Source: Motilimonas cestriensis (GTDB lineage: Bacteria; Pseudomonadota; Gammaproteobacteria; Enterobacterales; CBDFNC01). Taken from it: 64,000 nt of DNA. The DNA lies in assembly GCF_021295315.1 (NCBI RefSeq), contig NZ_JAIMJA010000015.1:1-64000 (forward strand), given 5' to 3'. The notes below the pieces were generated by a model. The model made no database searches. It saw nothing but the letters and a program-made list of their open reading frames with translations, and was not told the DNA's origin. The stretch's first letter is position 1, and the number at the start of each line of letters is the position of its first letter. The position numbers were made by a program, and so were the translations under genes. Shown here one piece after another: positions 52,662 to 62,493 of the stretch.

Positions 52662-55600
52662 ATGCGGAGTTGGCTCAGATGCTTGGTTTATTTTTCTTTT
52701 TTGCTGATACAGTCTCAGGTTTGGGCCGATACTACGCTTTATGGCGGCATGACAGTTGGTGATGGCAACGATGCTATCGCCCCTAATGTGGCTGTGTCGC
52801 AGAGCAATGGCGGTATTTCACCTACTTATCAGGCCCATTACCCCATTCACTTTAAAATAACTGCTGCCTCGCCTATTTCCCAAGTGAAGTTATTAAATGC
52901 CAGTGCAACCATTGAGCCGGCGGTATTGGTGATATGGGATGCATCGGGTAACCAGCTGTATCGAGGTATTGCTAACTTAGGCAATCACACATTTAATATT
53001 TCTGGCTTAATCTTAGCGCCGGGAGATTATCAGCTGTTTGCTTGGGGCCAATGTTTGCAGGGTCAAGGTCGCGAATTCAGTAATAATTGTAACGATTGGG
53101 ATGAGCTGTCTTACCGCAATATTGAACTTGTGGGCGCGCTGTCGGATGATATTGCGCTAATTCAGCGTCAGCATATTGGACCGACCAATAATAACGATGG
53201 CTATACCGGCAACTCCTTATTTCCTAATGCTGGCTCAGCTAATCCATTGGATGTTAGCTTTGCATTAACCACAGTGTCTAACTTCACCAGTATCACCTTA
53301 TACAATTTACGTAACCCTGATAATACGCAAGCAGAACTGTTGTTGATTGAGCCAAATGGCACTTCTCACCAAATTGGTTATATCTCTGGTAGTGGTGATG
53401 TGGTGGCAACAAACCCAGTATTAAGTAGTTTAGATTTTGCTCCCGGCCAATATGTGTTGCGCATCAATGCGCTTAATGGATTTGATATTTCTTGGGATGA
53501 CATTGTCATCGATTTTACTAGCCGAATTTCGACCTTACCTTTATGTGAAGATGTGTTTAATGGCGCCGTTAATGCCACCAGTTCAGATGTGCTTTATATC
53601 CCACCAAATAATGGCGCTGATGGTGACTTTGATCGCCTGACTAGTGCCGCCGATGAAACATTGGCAGCTCGGGACTATTTCTATGGCCGTGGTTTTGTCC
53701 AATTTGCTAATGATAGTTACCAGCTAGCAAACAACAGCGCGACCACGCGGATGTTGTTTACGAGTAACTTCTCTACCTTTGCCTCCAATGGCACCATTGT
53801 TTTAAACAATAGCAACTTGGCAGAAAATCTATTAATAGCGACTAAGGCTAACGTTGAAATCGGCGCTGATACCACGGTAAATGGTTTTATATTTGCGGAA
53901 GGAACCATCAGTATTGCGCCGGGCGCGGTAGTTAATGGTGCCATTGCCGCTGCTGGCCAAATAAGTAATAACGGCACGGTGAACTATCGCCCTGATGCGA
54001 TTGCTAACACGGACTTTAATGGTATGTGTCGCAATGCGCCACCAGCAGTTCAGCAAGAAATTCAGTATGGGCAAGTGGCGCTGGGGTCGGTGACTTTTGA
54101 TGTACCATTTAGTGCTAAACCTTTAGTGTTTGTGATGCCTAACTTGGATACGTCAGATCCTGATAACGATGGCCCTGCGACGTTACAAGTGACCAATGTC
54201 ACTGCAACGGGCTTTACTGTCGCACAAGTTAGCCCGCCAACGCGACATGGCGGGGTGGCTAAGCCGATGAGTCGAGTCGATTATGTTGCTGTGTTGCCTG
54301 GTGTGACACTTTTGCCTGATGGTAATCAAATATTAGCTGGAATAGAGCAAGTCAATGCGGTGCAACGAGGTCAGCAAGGAGGCAGCTGGAAAACCATTGA
54401 TTTAAGCGTGGGGGCATTTATGCAAGCGCCGGCCGTATTGCTACAAAGGCATAGCTTTAATAATAATTGTTGGTTAACGGCTACAGGGCAAGTGCCCAGT
54501 ATCAACGCATTAAGTGCATTTGATGTGGCGCTTGAAGCATCGGGCGTATTTGATGCCTCGGGCGGTGGAACTTGTGTGCCAGCAGGTGTTCCGTTATCCA
54601 GTTTGCAAGCCGAAGAAGTGCAATGGCTAGCGGGTACTGGGGTAGGTAGCTTTATCCAAAATGGCGATGAGGTGCGCTACGAATTTGGTTTTGCCGATAA
54701 CCATAACTCGGGCTCAAACGGTCTTGATCTTAGTGATCAGTGCGTCAACTTAAATAACTTGCAGCAAGATTACTTCACTCCTCCTTTGCTTATTGCCAAT
54801 AAGCGTACTCGTAATGGTGGTAATGGCGGCTGGGCAAGGCGATGTGAGATCAGCCGCTTGCAGTTTGGTATGGCAGTGGATGCTGATTTATACACAGATA
54901 TAGAGCGTAAGCATCAGCAAGAGAGCTTTTCTTACTTTGCCATTACTAATAATGGCCCAGCGTTAACGGAAAGTTTAGAAATGATTACCGAGGTGGACGC
55001 GTTAACTTGTGAAGCGCATAGTATTAAAGTTCGCGCGTTAAAAGATGGCCGACTAAATACCCTTTATACGGGGTTGGTACAATTAAGTACTAGCAGTAAT
55101 TTAGGTCGTTGGCAGCTGGTCGATGGTGCGGGGACTTTGTTACCCAATCCGACCTTAGATAACGGCTTAGCCAGTTATCAGTTTGTCACGGGTGATAGTG
55201 GCGAGGTGGAATTAAGTCTTTTCCATCAACAAGGTGGCAGCGTTACAGTCACCGCTGAGAATATCAGTAATGGCACCCTAGCCAGTGCTAATGTTGACTT
55301 TAGGCCTTATGGCTATCAAATTGATGCTGTTGACAGATCTGGGCCCGGTGCGGGCCAATATCATTACAGTAATAAACCTTTTCAAGTGACCTTAACTGCC
55401 GTGGGGAAAGACCCTAATACTGGCAGTTGTGGGGTGATTGCAGAGTACACTGGCGACCAGCAGGTTAAGCTTTGGTCTAGTTACGATGCGCCTGCCCAAG
55501 TGGCCGGCACCAGTGTCGAAATTAACCGCCAAACCATTGCTAAAGATGCGCTAAATGCGGTTGAACAAACCATTAATTTTACCTCTGGGGTAAGTGCGCC

Positions 55601-57314
55601 TATTACGGTCAATTATCCTGATGCTGGGCGAATATTACTGTCGGCTCGAGATGATGTGGGGTTGGGCGCGCCGACCATTGGTGTTGATGATGAAATTATT
55701 CAAGGTGGTCAGCTGTTCACCTTTAGCCCAAGGCTGCTTAGGGTTAAAACTGACTCGGTCATTGGTTATTTACGTGATGGTAGTAATGAAACCAGCGTGG
55801 CCAATGGTGTAGCAACGGATGATGGCTTTATTCGCGCGGCTTTGCCACCAGACGGAATAGATTTTACTACTCAACGTAGTTATGACACTTTTGAACTGAA
55901 AGTGGATGCGTTAATTGATTGCAGTGATGATCCAAATAATCATTGTGCTACTCAGCCGATTGCACGCAGCTTTTATCATGAGTTACAACTCTCTCATGAC
56001 GTCATTCTCCCGACCTCGCCATTGCTTGGCGACGTGACACTCAGTGGGCGTAATATCAGCTCTGAACGTTATCCTATGCAGCCTGCAGAGTTAGGCTCGG
56101 CGCATATTCAGCACCTTGCTTGGAGTGAAGTCGGTAACTTGTCATTGCAGGTTGATGCGAGAGACTATTTAAACGATTCTTTAGCGCAATTAGCTACTCC
56201 TATTACAGCTGCAACACAGCAAATTGGGCGCTTTTTCCCCGCTTTTTTATTAGCTGATAGTATGTTGGCACTACCTGCCTGCCAAGCTGGCGGATTTAGC
56301 TACCTTGATCAACAAGCCATCGCCCTTAGCCTCACTTTAAGTGCTTATAACCAAGGTGTAAGCCCGAATGTGGTCAGTAATTATGACACGGCTAAAGGTT
56401 ATCCGACTGCGAGCGATACCAATCAAAACTGGGATTGGTCGGTTGCCAATAATGCCAGCGTGTTGGTTCAAGCTGATTCAAGCTCACGTTTAATGATCAA
56501 CTCACATCCGTTTGAGTGGCTGTCCGGTCAGTTCAGACTATCCGCTGAGCCGATTGGCTTGGCTAAGCTGAATCCTCATGGCGTTGACGGGCCGTTTGTT
56601 AGCGAAGCGCCTTTTTCGCAGGCGGCGTTGCAGTTGGCGGTGATGGGTAAAGACGGTGAGCAGCTGCAACAAGATGCTAATACCCTTTGCAATAATGGCG
56701 GCGCAGCAGGCGTTTGTGAATTAGGCAATTTAGGTAGTATTTATTATGGCCGTCTTGCGGCCCAGTCGCGCCATGGCAGTGAATTGGCTGATTTACGGGT
56801 GCCTTTGGTGCTTGAGCGGTACAACGGCAGTCAATTTGAGCCCAATACCCTAGACAGTTGTACTGCGTTAACTTATCAGCCAGCCGCTTCCATTCCGGTG
56901 GCTGAGTTCAATTGGGCGGTTGATAGTAATGATGATGGTTCATTAAATCAGGGCGGCAATGAAACCCCGATCCCCATCGCGAACAAAAGCAGCGCAATAA
57001 AGATGCTAAATGCCCAGGGGGTCAATGGCGAAATGAATATGTTATTTGGCGCGCCGTTGGCGCGTGGACAATTCTCTTATGCCATAGATCTTAACCCTGC
57101 GTCTGGCAATACTTTGTGCTGGTTGAGATTCGATTGGAGTGGCTCTGGTGAAATAACCAACAGCTGTGGCACTGGGAATAGCAATAGCTGTTCTGACGAG
57201 ATGATCAGTGGTGTTACCTCTGCGCGATCTAATGATTGTGCAAGGGGTGAAGTGACCTTTGGTTTGTATCGTGGGAACGATCGCATTATTTATCGCTTAG
57301 AAGTGAATAATTAA
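52662..57314 (+). CDS. mshQ: Large MSHA-associated surface protein MshQ
   Basis: A 1550-residue secreted protein beginning directly after mshP. It has a signal peptide (about 1-22, CLVYFSFLLIQSQVWA), beta-rich N-terminal domains, a low-complexity beta-roll-like patch at about 400-430 (ADTTVNGFIFAEGTISIAPG), a central H-type sandwich, and a long C-terminal region corresponding to DUF6701, the conserved portion of MshQ proteins. MshQ is thought to act as a tip or adhesive component; direct evidence is limited. It is the last msh gene. Length and position agree with Shewanella MshQ. Confidence 0.9.
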   Translation: MRSWLRCLVYFSFLLIQSQVWADTTLYGGMTVGDGNDAIAPNVAVSQSNGGISPTYQAHYPIHFKITAASPISQVKLLNASATIEPAVLVIWDASGNQLYRGIANLGNHTFNISGLILAPGDYQLFAWGQCLQGQGREFSNNCNDWDELSYRNIELVGALSDDIALIQRQHIGPTNNNDGYTGNSLFPNAGSANPLDVSFALTTVSNFTSITLYNLRNPDNTQAELLLIEPNGTSHQIGYISGSGDVVATNPVLSSLDFAPGQYVLRINALNGFDISWDDIVIDFTSRISTLPLCEDVFNGAVNATSSDVLYIPPNNGADGDFDRLTSAADETLAARDYFYGRGFVQFANDSYQLANNSATTRMLFTSNFSTFASNGTIVLNNSNLAENLLIATKANVEIGADTTVNGFIFAEGTISIAPGAVVNGAIAAAGQISNNGTVNYRPDAIANTDFNGMCRNAPPAVQQEIQYGQVALGSVTFDVPFSAKPLVFVMPNLDTSDPDNDGPATLQVTNVTATGFTVAQVSPPTRHGGVAKPMSRVDYVAVLPGVTLLPDGNQILAGIEQVNAVQRGQQGGSWKTIDLSVGAFMQAPAVLLQRHSFNNNCWLTATGQVPSINALSAFDVALEASGVFDASGGGTCVPAGVPLSSLQAEEVQWLAGTGVGSFIQNGDEVRYEFGFADNHNSGSNGLDLSDQCVNLNNLQQDYFTPPLLIANKRTRNGGNGGWARRCEISRLQFGMAVDADLYTDIERKHQQESFSYFAITNNGPALTESLEMITEVDALTCEAHSIKVRALKDGRLNTLYTGLVQLSTSSNLGRWQLVDGAGTLLPNPTLDNGLASYQFVTGDSGEVELSLFHQQGGSVTVTAENISNGTLASANVDFRPYGYQIDAVDRSGPGAGQYHYSNKPFQVTLTAVGKDPNTGSCGVIAEYTGDQQVKLWSSYDAPAQVAGTSVEINRQTIAKDALNAVEQTINFTSGVSAPITVNYPDAGRILLSARDDVGLGAPTIGVDDEIIQGGQLFTFSPRLLRVKTDSVIGYLRDGSNETSVANGVATDDGFIRAALPPDGIDFTTQRSYDTFELKVDALIDCSDDPNNHCATQPIARSFYHELQLSHDVILPTSPLLGDVTLSGRNISSERYPMQPAELGSAHIQHLAWSEVGNLSLQVDARDYLNDSLAQLATPITAATQQIGRFFPAFLLADSMLALPACQAGGFSYLDQQAIALSLTLSAYNQGVSPNVVSNYDTAKGYPTASDTNQNWDWSVANNASVLVQADSSSRLMINSHPFEWLSGQFRLSAEPIGLAKLNPHGVDGPFVSEAPFSQAALQLAVMGKDGEQLQQDANTLCNNGGAAGVCELGNLGSIYYGRLAAQSRHGSELADLRVPLVLERYNGSQFEPNTLDSCTALTYQPAASIPVAEFNWAVDSNDDGSLNQGGNETPIPIANKSSAIKMLNAQGVNGEMNMLFGAPLARGQFSYAIDLNPASGNTLCWLRFDWSGSGEITNSCGTGNSNSCSDEMISGVTSARSNDCARGEVTFGLYRGNDRIIYRLEVNN

Positions 57315-57480
57315 CCTTTTGAAGCTTTATGAAGAATAATTAACAAAAAGCATTAAAAAGCCATATTTTCTATCTTTTACACCGTCTTAATGGGGGTTTT
57401 GTTAATTCGAAATCAACTTAATGGGTAATTACTCACACTATCGCCAAAGATAGACGATACGGCGCTTGCTGAATAATTAA

Positions 57481-58575
<1,095 letters not shown>

Positions 58576-58614
58576 ACTTTAAAGCTGTGATTAACCATTA
58601 ACATTGTTGTAAAA

Positions 58615-58635
58615 CGAGGAACAGGATGTTCCTCG
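58615..58635 (+). other. Hairpin between mreB and mreC
   Basis: CGAGGAAC-aggat-GTTCCTCG, a perfect 8-bp stem 40 bases after the mreB stop, without a T-tract. It could be a processing or partial termination site that sets the excess of MreB over MreC. The rest of the 251-base gap shows nothing else. Confidence 0.45.
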
Positions 58636-58826
58636 CTAATGTGTCAACTTAGCTTGGCAAAATGGTGCAGGTGATTGGAACGCCTTAAATCAAAACAAGT
58701 TAGGTAATGAAATTAGTGCGCGGCTATCTTTTTTGTCTCTCATGCTGCGATGATGATTTACCCTTTTTTTTCGTGTCGCGATCTCTTCGTGTATTTTGGA
58801 GCGACCTTGTTTTTTAGCGATAATTC

Positions 58827-59732
58827 ATGAAACCTATGTTTGGCCGAGGGCCATCTCTACAACTTAGGTTGCTACTCGCGGTAGTAGCATCCGTTTCGTT
58901 GATCTTTCTGGACAGTAAATTAGATCTGTTCTCCCCCTATCGAGTTTTTCTCAATTCTTTGGTTAGTCCACTGCAGTACATGGCCAACGCGCCGAGTCAG
59001 CTATTTGATACAGTGGCTGGAAAGGTGATCAGTCGTGAGCAACTGCAAGCAAAAAACCAAGAATTAGAGCAGCAAGTGTTTTTGATCCGCAGTGATTTGC
59101 TGCAGATGGAAAACTTGAAAGAAGAAAACAATCGCTTGCGTCAATTATTAGGATCTCCCGTGCGTCAAGATGCGCGTAAAATGGTGGCTGAAATCATGGA
59201 AGTGGATTCAGACCCTTTTACCCATCAAGTGGTGATCGATAAAGGATCGTTAAACGGGGTATTTGAAGGCCAACCTGTGGTCAATGACCAAGGGGTGGTT
59301 GGTCAAGTATTACGGGTGGGCAGTACCACTAGTCGAGTACTGCTGATTACCGATAACAGTCACGGTATTCCGGTTCGCTTCCAGCGTAATGATATTCGAG
59401 CTTTAGCCAACGGCACTGGTGACTTAGAACGTTTAGATATTCCATTTATCCCACATAGTACTGATATTAAGGAAGGCGACATGTTGGTGACGTCAGGCTT
59501 AGGTGGGCGTTTTCCTGAAGGTTACCCTATCGCTGTGATTGACCGCTTTGAGTACGATGAAGGCATGCCTTATGCGCGTGTGGATGCTAAACCAGTCGTA
59601 TCCCTTGACCGAATTCGCTATTTGCTGCTGCTGTGGCCCAGTGAGTCGCCAGATCCAGTTGTAACCCCTGAACCCGCTGTATCGCCTGAGCCAGATAATG
59701 CGCCAGCTAAATCGGAGGCTACCAATGGATAG
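58827..59732 (+). CDS. mreC: Rod shape-determining protein MreC
   Basis: A 301-residue bitopic protein: MKPMFGRGPSLQLRLLLAVV at the start leads into a membrane helix at about 12-32, then a coiled coil (70-110) and the beta-barrel MreC domain (VDSDPFTHQVVIDKGSLNGV). A Pro/Glu-rich tail at 270-301 follows. It links MreB to the peptidoglycan enzymes. No strong ribosome binding site is seen. It overlaps mreD by eight bases. Confidence 0.95.
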   Translation: MKPMFGRGPSLQLRLLLAVVASVSLIFLDSKLDLFSPYRVFLNSLVSPLQYMANAPSQLFDTVAGKVISREQLQAKNQELEQQVFLIRSDLLQMENLKEENNRLRQLLGSPVRQDARKMVAEIMEVDSDPFTHQVVIDKGSLNGVFEGQPVVNDQGVVGQVLRVGSTTSRVLLITDNSHGIPVRFQRNDIRALANGTGDLERLDIPFIPHSTDIKEGDMLVTSGLGGRFPEGYPIAVIDRFEYDEGMPYARVDAKPVVSLDRIRYLLLLWPSESPDPVVTPEPAVSPEPDNAPAKSEATNG

Positions 59733-60207
59733 AGCAAACAGCCGCGGCATGATTTATTTATCAATCATTGTTGCCATGATGCTAGCGATTTTACCACTAC
59801 CAGCCCAGCTTGATGCGTTTAGACCGGATTGGTTAACCTTGGTTATTCTGTATTGGGTACTGGCATTACCCCATCGGGTTAATGTTGGCACGGCTTGGGT
59901 GGCGGGCCTTATCTTAGATATTTTATTAGGTTCAACCTTAGGTGTGCGCGCGCTAGGCTTGGCGGTGATCACCTATGTTTGCGCCATGAATTATCAATTG
60001 ATCCGTAACTTTTCTGTTTGGCAACAAGCTGTGGTGATTGGCGTATTGACGGTGAGTTGTAAGTTGTTGATCTTTTGGGCAGAGCATTTAGTATCGGACA
60101 TTATTCTGGTACCGCAATACTTCTGGTCGATTATTTCCACCATGTTGATTTGGCCTTGGGTATTTCTGATTTTACGGCGTACACGACGCCATTTTGGAGT
60201 GAGTTAA
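59725..60207 (+). CDS. mreD: Rod shape-determining protein MreD
   Basis: A 160-residue polytopic protein with five or six membrane segments and the family motifs RPDWLTLVILYWVLALPHRVN and LILDILLGSTLGVRALGLA (each part shorter than 21 residues when split at the loop). CGGAGG before the ATG at 59725 supports this start. It overlaps mreC (eight bases) and maf (TAATG). Confidence 0.93.
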   Translation: MDRANSRGMIYLSIIVAMMLAILPLPAQLDAFRPDWLTLVILYWVLALPHRVNVGTAWVAGLILDILLGSTLGVRALGLAVITYVCAMNYQLIRNFSVWQQAVVIGVLTVSCKLLIFWAEHLVSDIILVPQYFWSIISTMLIWPWVFLILRRTRRHFGVS

Positions 60208-60770
60208 TGGCACAGGTTTATCTTGCTTCGGCATCGCCACGTCGCGCCGAGTTGTTGACCCAACTTGGTGTGAGCTATGAATTAGTATTGCCTAACATTC
60301 CTGAGCAACGCTTAGGCAGTGAAGATCCTGAGCAGTATGTTAGACGCTTAGCATTGGCTAAGGCTCGCGCTGGCGAGGCATTAACGGCCGGCGATAAGCC
60401 CGTATTAGGCTCAGATACCATAGTCGTGATGGGGGAAAATGTACTAGAAAAACCCCTCGATTTTAATGACGCATGTCGGATTTGGCGTCAGTTATCGGCT
60501 AAAAAACATCAGGTTATGACTGCTGTTGCTTTAGTTCATGGTGATCTTGAACAAGTTGTTTGCGTCATAACTGAAGTAGAATTTGCGCACTTATCTGAAT
60601 CAGATATGCAGCAATATTGGGACTCGGGAGAGCCCCAAGATAAAGCGGGTGCTTATGGCATTCAAGGGCTAGGTGGACAATTTGTGGTGGCCATTAATGG
60701 CAGTTACAGTGCTGTTGTTGGCTTGCCTTTGCACCAAACAAAGGCTTTAATTAAACAGTTTATTCAATAG
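60207..60770 (+). CDS. maf: Maf-family nucleotide pyrophosphatase (YhdE-like)
   Basis: A 187-residue Maf protein. The N-terminal VYLASASPRRAELLTQLG and GSDTIVVMGENVLEKP are the family signatures. It hydrolyses non-canonical or pyrimidine nucleoside triphosphates (dTTP, UTP in YhdE). The ATG at 60207 overlaps the mreD stop. The order mreD-maf-rng is conserved across gammaproteobacteria. Confidence 0.93.
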   Translation: MAQVYLASASPRRAELLTQLGVSYELVLPNIPEQRLGSEDPEQYVRRLALAKARAGEALTAGDKPVLGSDTIVVMGENVLEKPLDFNDACRIWRQLSAKKHQVMTAVALVHGDLEQVVCVITEVEFAHLSESDMQQYWDSGEPQDKAGAYGIQGLGGQFVVAINGSYSAVVGLPLHQTKALIKQFIQ

Positions 60771-61015
60771 CTTAAACCAATCAAAAAAATGACAGTTTAG
60801 CTTGTTATGTAGGCAAAATATCGCCCGCTAGGTTTTAATTGCGATGGTTGCGATTGTGCCAGTAATCGCCATATTGATGACAATATAAACAGGCTGGCAA
60901 CCAGTATGATGAATAGAATGTTAACCTTGATTGGTAGTGGATTTTGAGCCGATTTTAATTTTTTTAACCGAGCTGGGGTGACATTGACTGTGATGACCAG
61001 ACCATGGAATGCCTT

Positions 61016-62485
61016 ATGAATGTTGAATTATTAATCAATGTGACCCCAAGTGAAACCCGCGTCGCCATTGTTGAAAGTGGTATTTTGCAAGAAATGCATA
61101 TTGAGCGCCAAGCTAAGTTAGGCATCGTTGGTAATATCTATAAAGGCAAAGTGAGTCGCGTCTTGCCCGGTATGCAGGCTGCTTTTGTCGATATTGGCTT
61201 AGATAAAGCGGCTTTTTTACATGCTTCAGATATAGTCCCTCATACTGAGTGTGTCGCTAAGGTAGAAAAGGAACACTTCCAAGCTGGCAATATTGCTGAG
61301 TTAGTGCGTCAAGGCCAAGACATTATGGTACAAGTGGTAAAAGATCCCCTTGGCACTAAAGGCGCTAGGTTAACCACAGATATCACTCTTCCTTCTCGTT
61401 ATTTAGTATTTATGCCCGGCAGTGCGCATGTTGGTGTGTCACAGCGCATTGAAAGTGAAACGGAGCGTGAGCGCTTAAAAGAGCTTACATCCAGTCATGT
61501 TAACGAACTCGGCGGTTTTATCATCCGCACCGCCGCTGAAGGGGCGGGCGCAGAAGAGTTACGACAAGATGCCGAGTTTTTACAACGTTTGTGGCGTAAA
61601 ATTTTAAGCCGTAAAAGCAGTCATAAAGCCTGCAGCATTTTATATGAAGATTTAGGCTTGGCATTTCGTGTATTGCGCGATTTTGTCGGCACGGCAATCG
61701 AGCGTATTCGCATCGATTCAAAACAAACCTTTGATGAGTTAACCTTATTCACCCGTGAATTTGTCCCAGAACTCACCACGCGACTAGAGTACTATCCCGG
61801 CGATCGGCCAATCTTTGATATTTTCGATGTTGAAAATGAAACGCAGCGCGCCCTCGATCGCAAAGTCGAGCTTAAATCTGGTGGCTATTTGATTATTGAT
61901 CAAACAGAGGCGATGACCACCATAGATATTAATACTGGTGCTTTTGTTGGCCATCGAAACCTAGAAGAAACTATTTTTAATACCAATACCGAAGCGACTC
62001 AGGCCATCGCCCGTCAGCTTAGGTTGCGTAATTTAGGCGGTATTATCATTATTGATTTTATCGACATGCAGTCAGAAGAGCATCAGCGTCGTGTATTACA
62101 TAGCTTAGAGCAAGCGCTAGCAAAAGATCGCGCTAAAACCAATATTAGTGGCTTCTCTCAGCTTGGTTTAGTTGAAATGACGCGTAAACGCACACGTGAG
62201 AGCTTAGAGCATATTTTGTGTTCAGAGTGCCCTGAATGTAACGGCCGAGGCCGCGTGAAGACTGTTGAAACTGTTAGTTATGAAATATTACGCGAGATCA
62301 TGCGAGTCAACCGGGCTTATGATTCTGACCGCTTTTTGGTCTACGCCTCAAGTGCCGTTTCTGAGAGTCTATTAGGCGATGAATCCCATAGCTTAGCTGA
62401 ACTAGAGGTTTTTATCGGCAAGCAGGTGAAGGTTCGCCCTGAGCTACTTTATGCTCAAGAGCAGTTTGACGTTGTGATGATGTAG
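61016..62485 (+). CDS. rng: Ribonuclease G
   Basis: A 489-residue RNase E/G family endoribonuclease. An S1 domain at about 30-120 (GNIYKGKVSRVLPGMQAAFV) is followed by the catalytic DNase I-like domain with Asp residues in MTTIDINTG and IIIDFIDM. The zinc-link CxxC is in CSECPECNGRG at about 405. It matures 16S rRNA 5' ends and degrades selected mRNAs. Alignment with E. coli CafA places the start at MNVELLINVTPSETRV (61016) rather than 61004. The 245-base gap after maf shows no other feature. Confidence 0.95.
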   Translation: MNVELLINVTPSETRVAIVESGILQEMHIERQAKLGIVGNIYKGKVSRVLPGMQAAFVDIGLDKAAFLHASDIVPHTECVAKVEKEHFQAGNIAELVRQGQDIMVQVVKDPLGTKGARLTTDITLPSRYLVFMPGSAHVGVSQRIESETERERLKELTSSHVNELGGFIIRTAAEGAGAEELRQDAEFLQRLWRKILSRKSSHKACSILYEDLGLAFRVLRDFVGTAIERIRIDSKQTFDELTLFTREFVPELTTRLEYYPGDRPIFDIFDVENETQRALDRKVELKSGGYLIIDQTEAMTTIDINTGAFVGHRNLEETIFNTNTEATQAIARQLRLRNLGGIIIIDFIDMQSEEHQRRVLHSLEQALAKDRAKTNISGFSQLGLVEMTRKRTRESLEHILCSECPECNGRGRVKTVETVSYEILREIMRVNRAYDSDRFLVYASSAVSESLLGDESHSLAELEVFIGKQVKVRPELLYAQEQFDVVMM

Positions 62486-62493
62486 GTGAAGGA

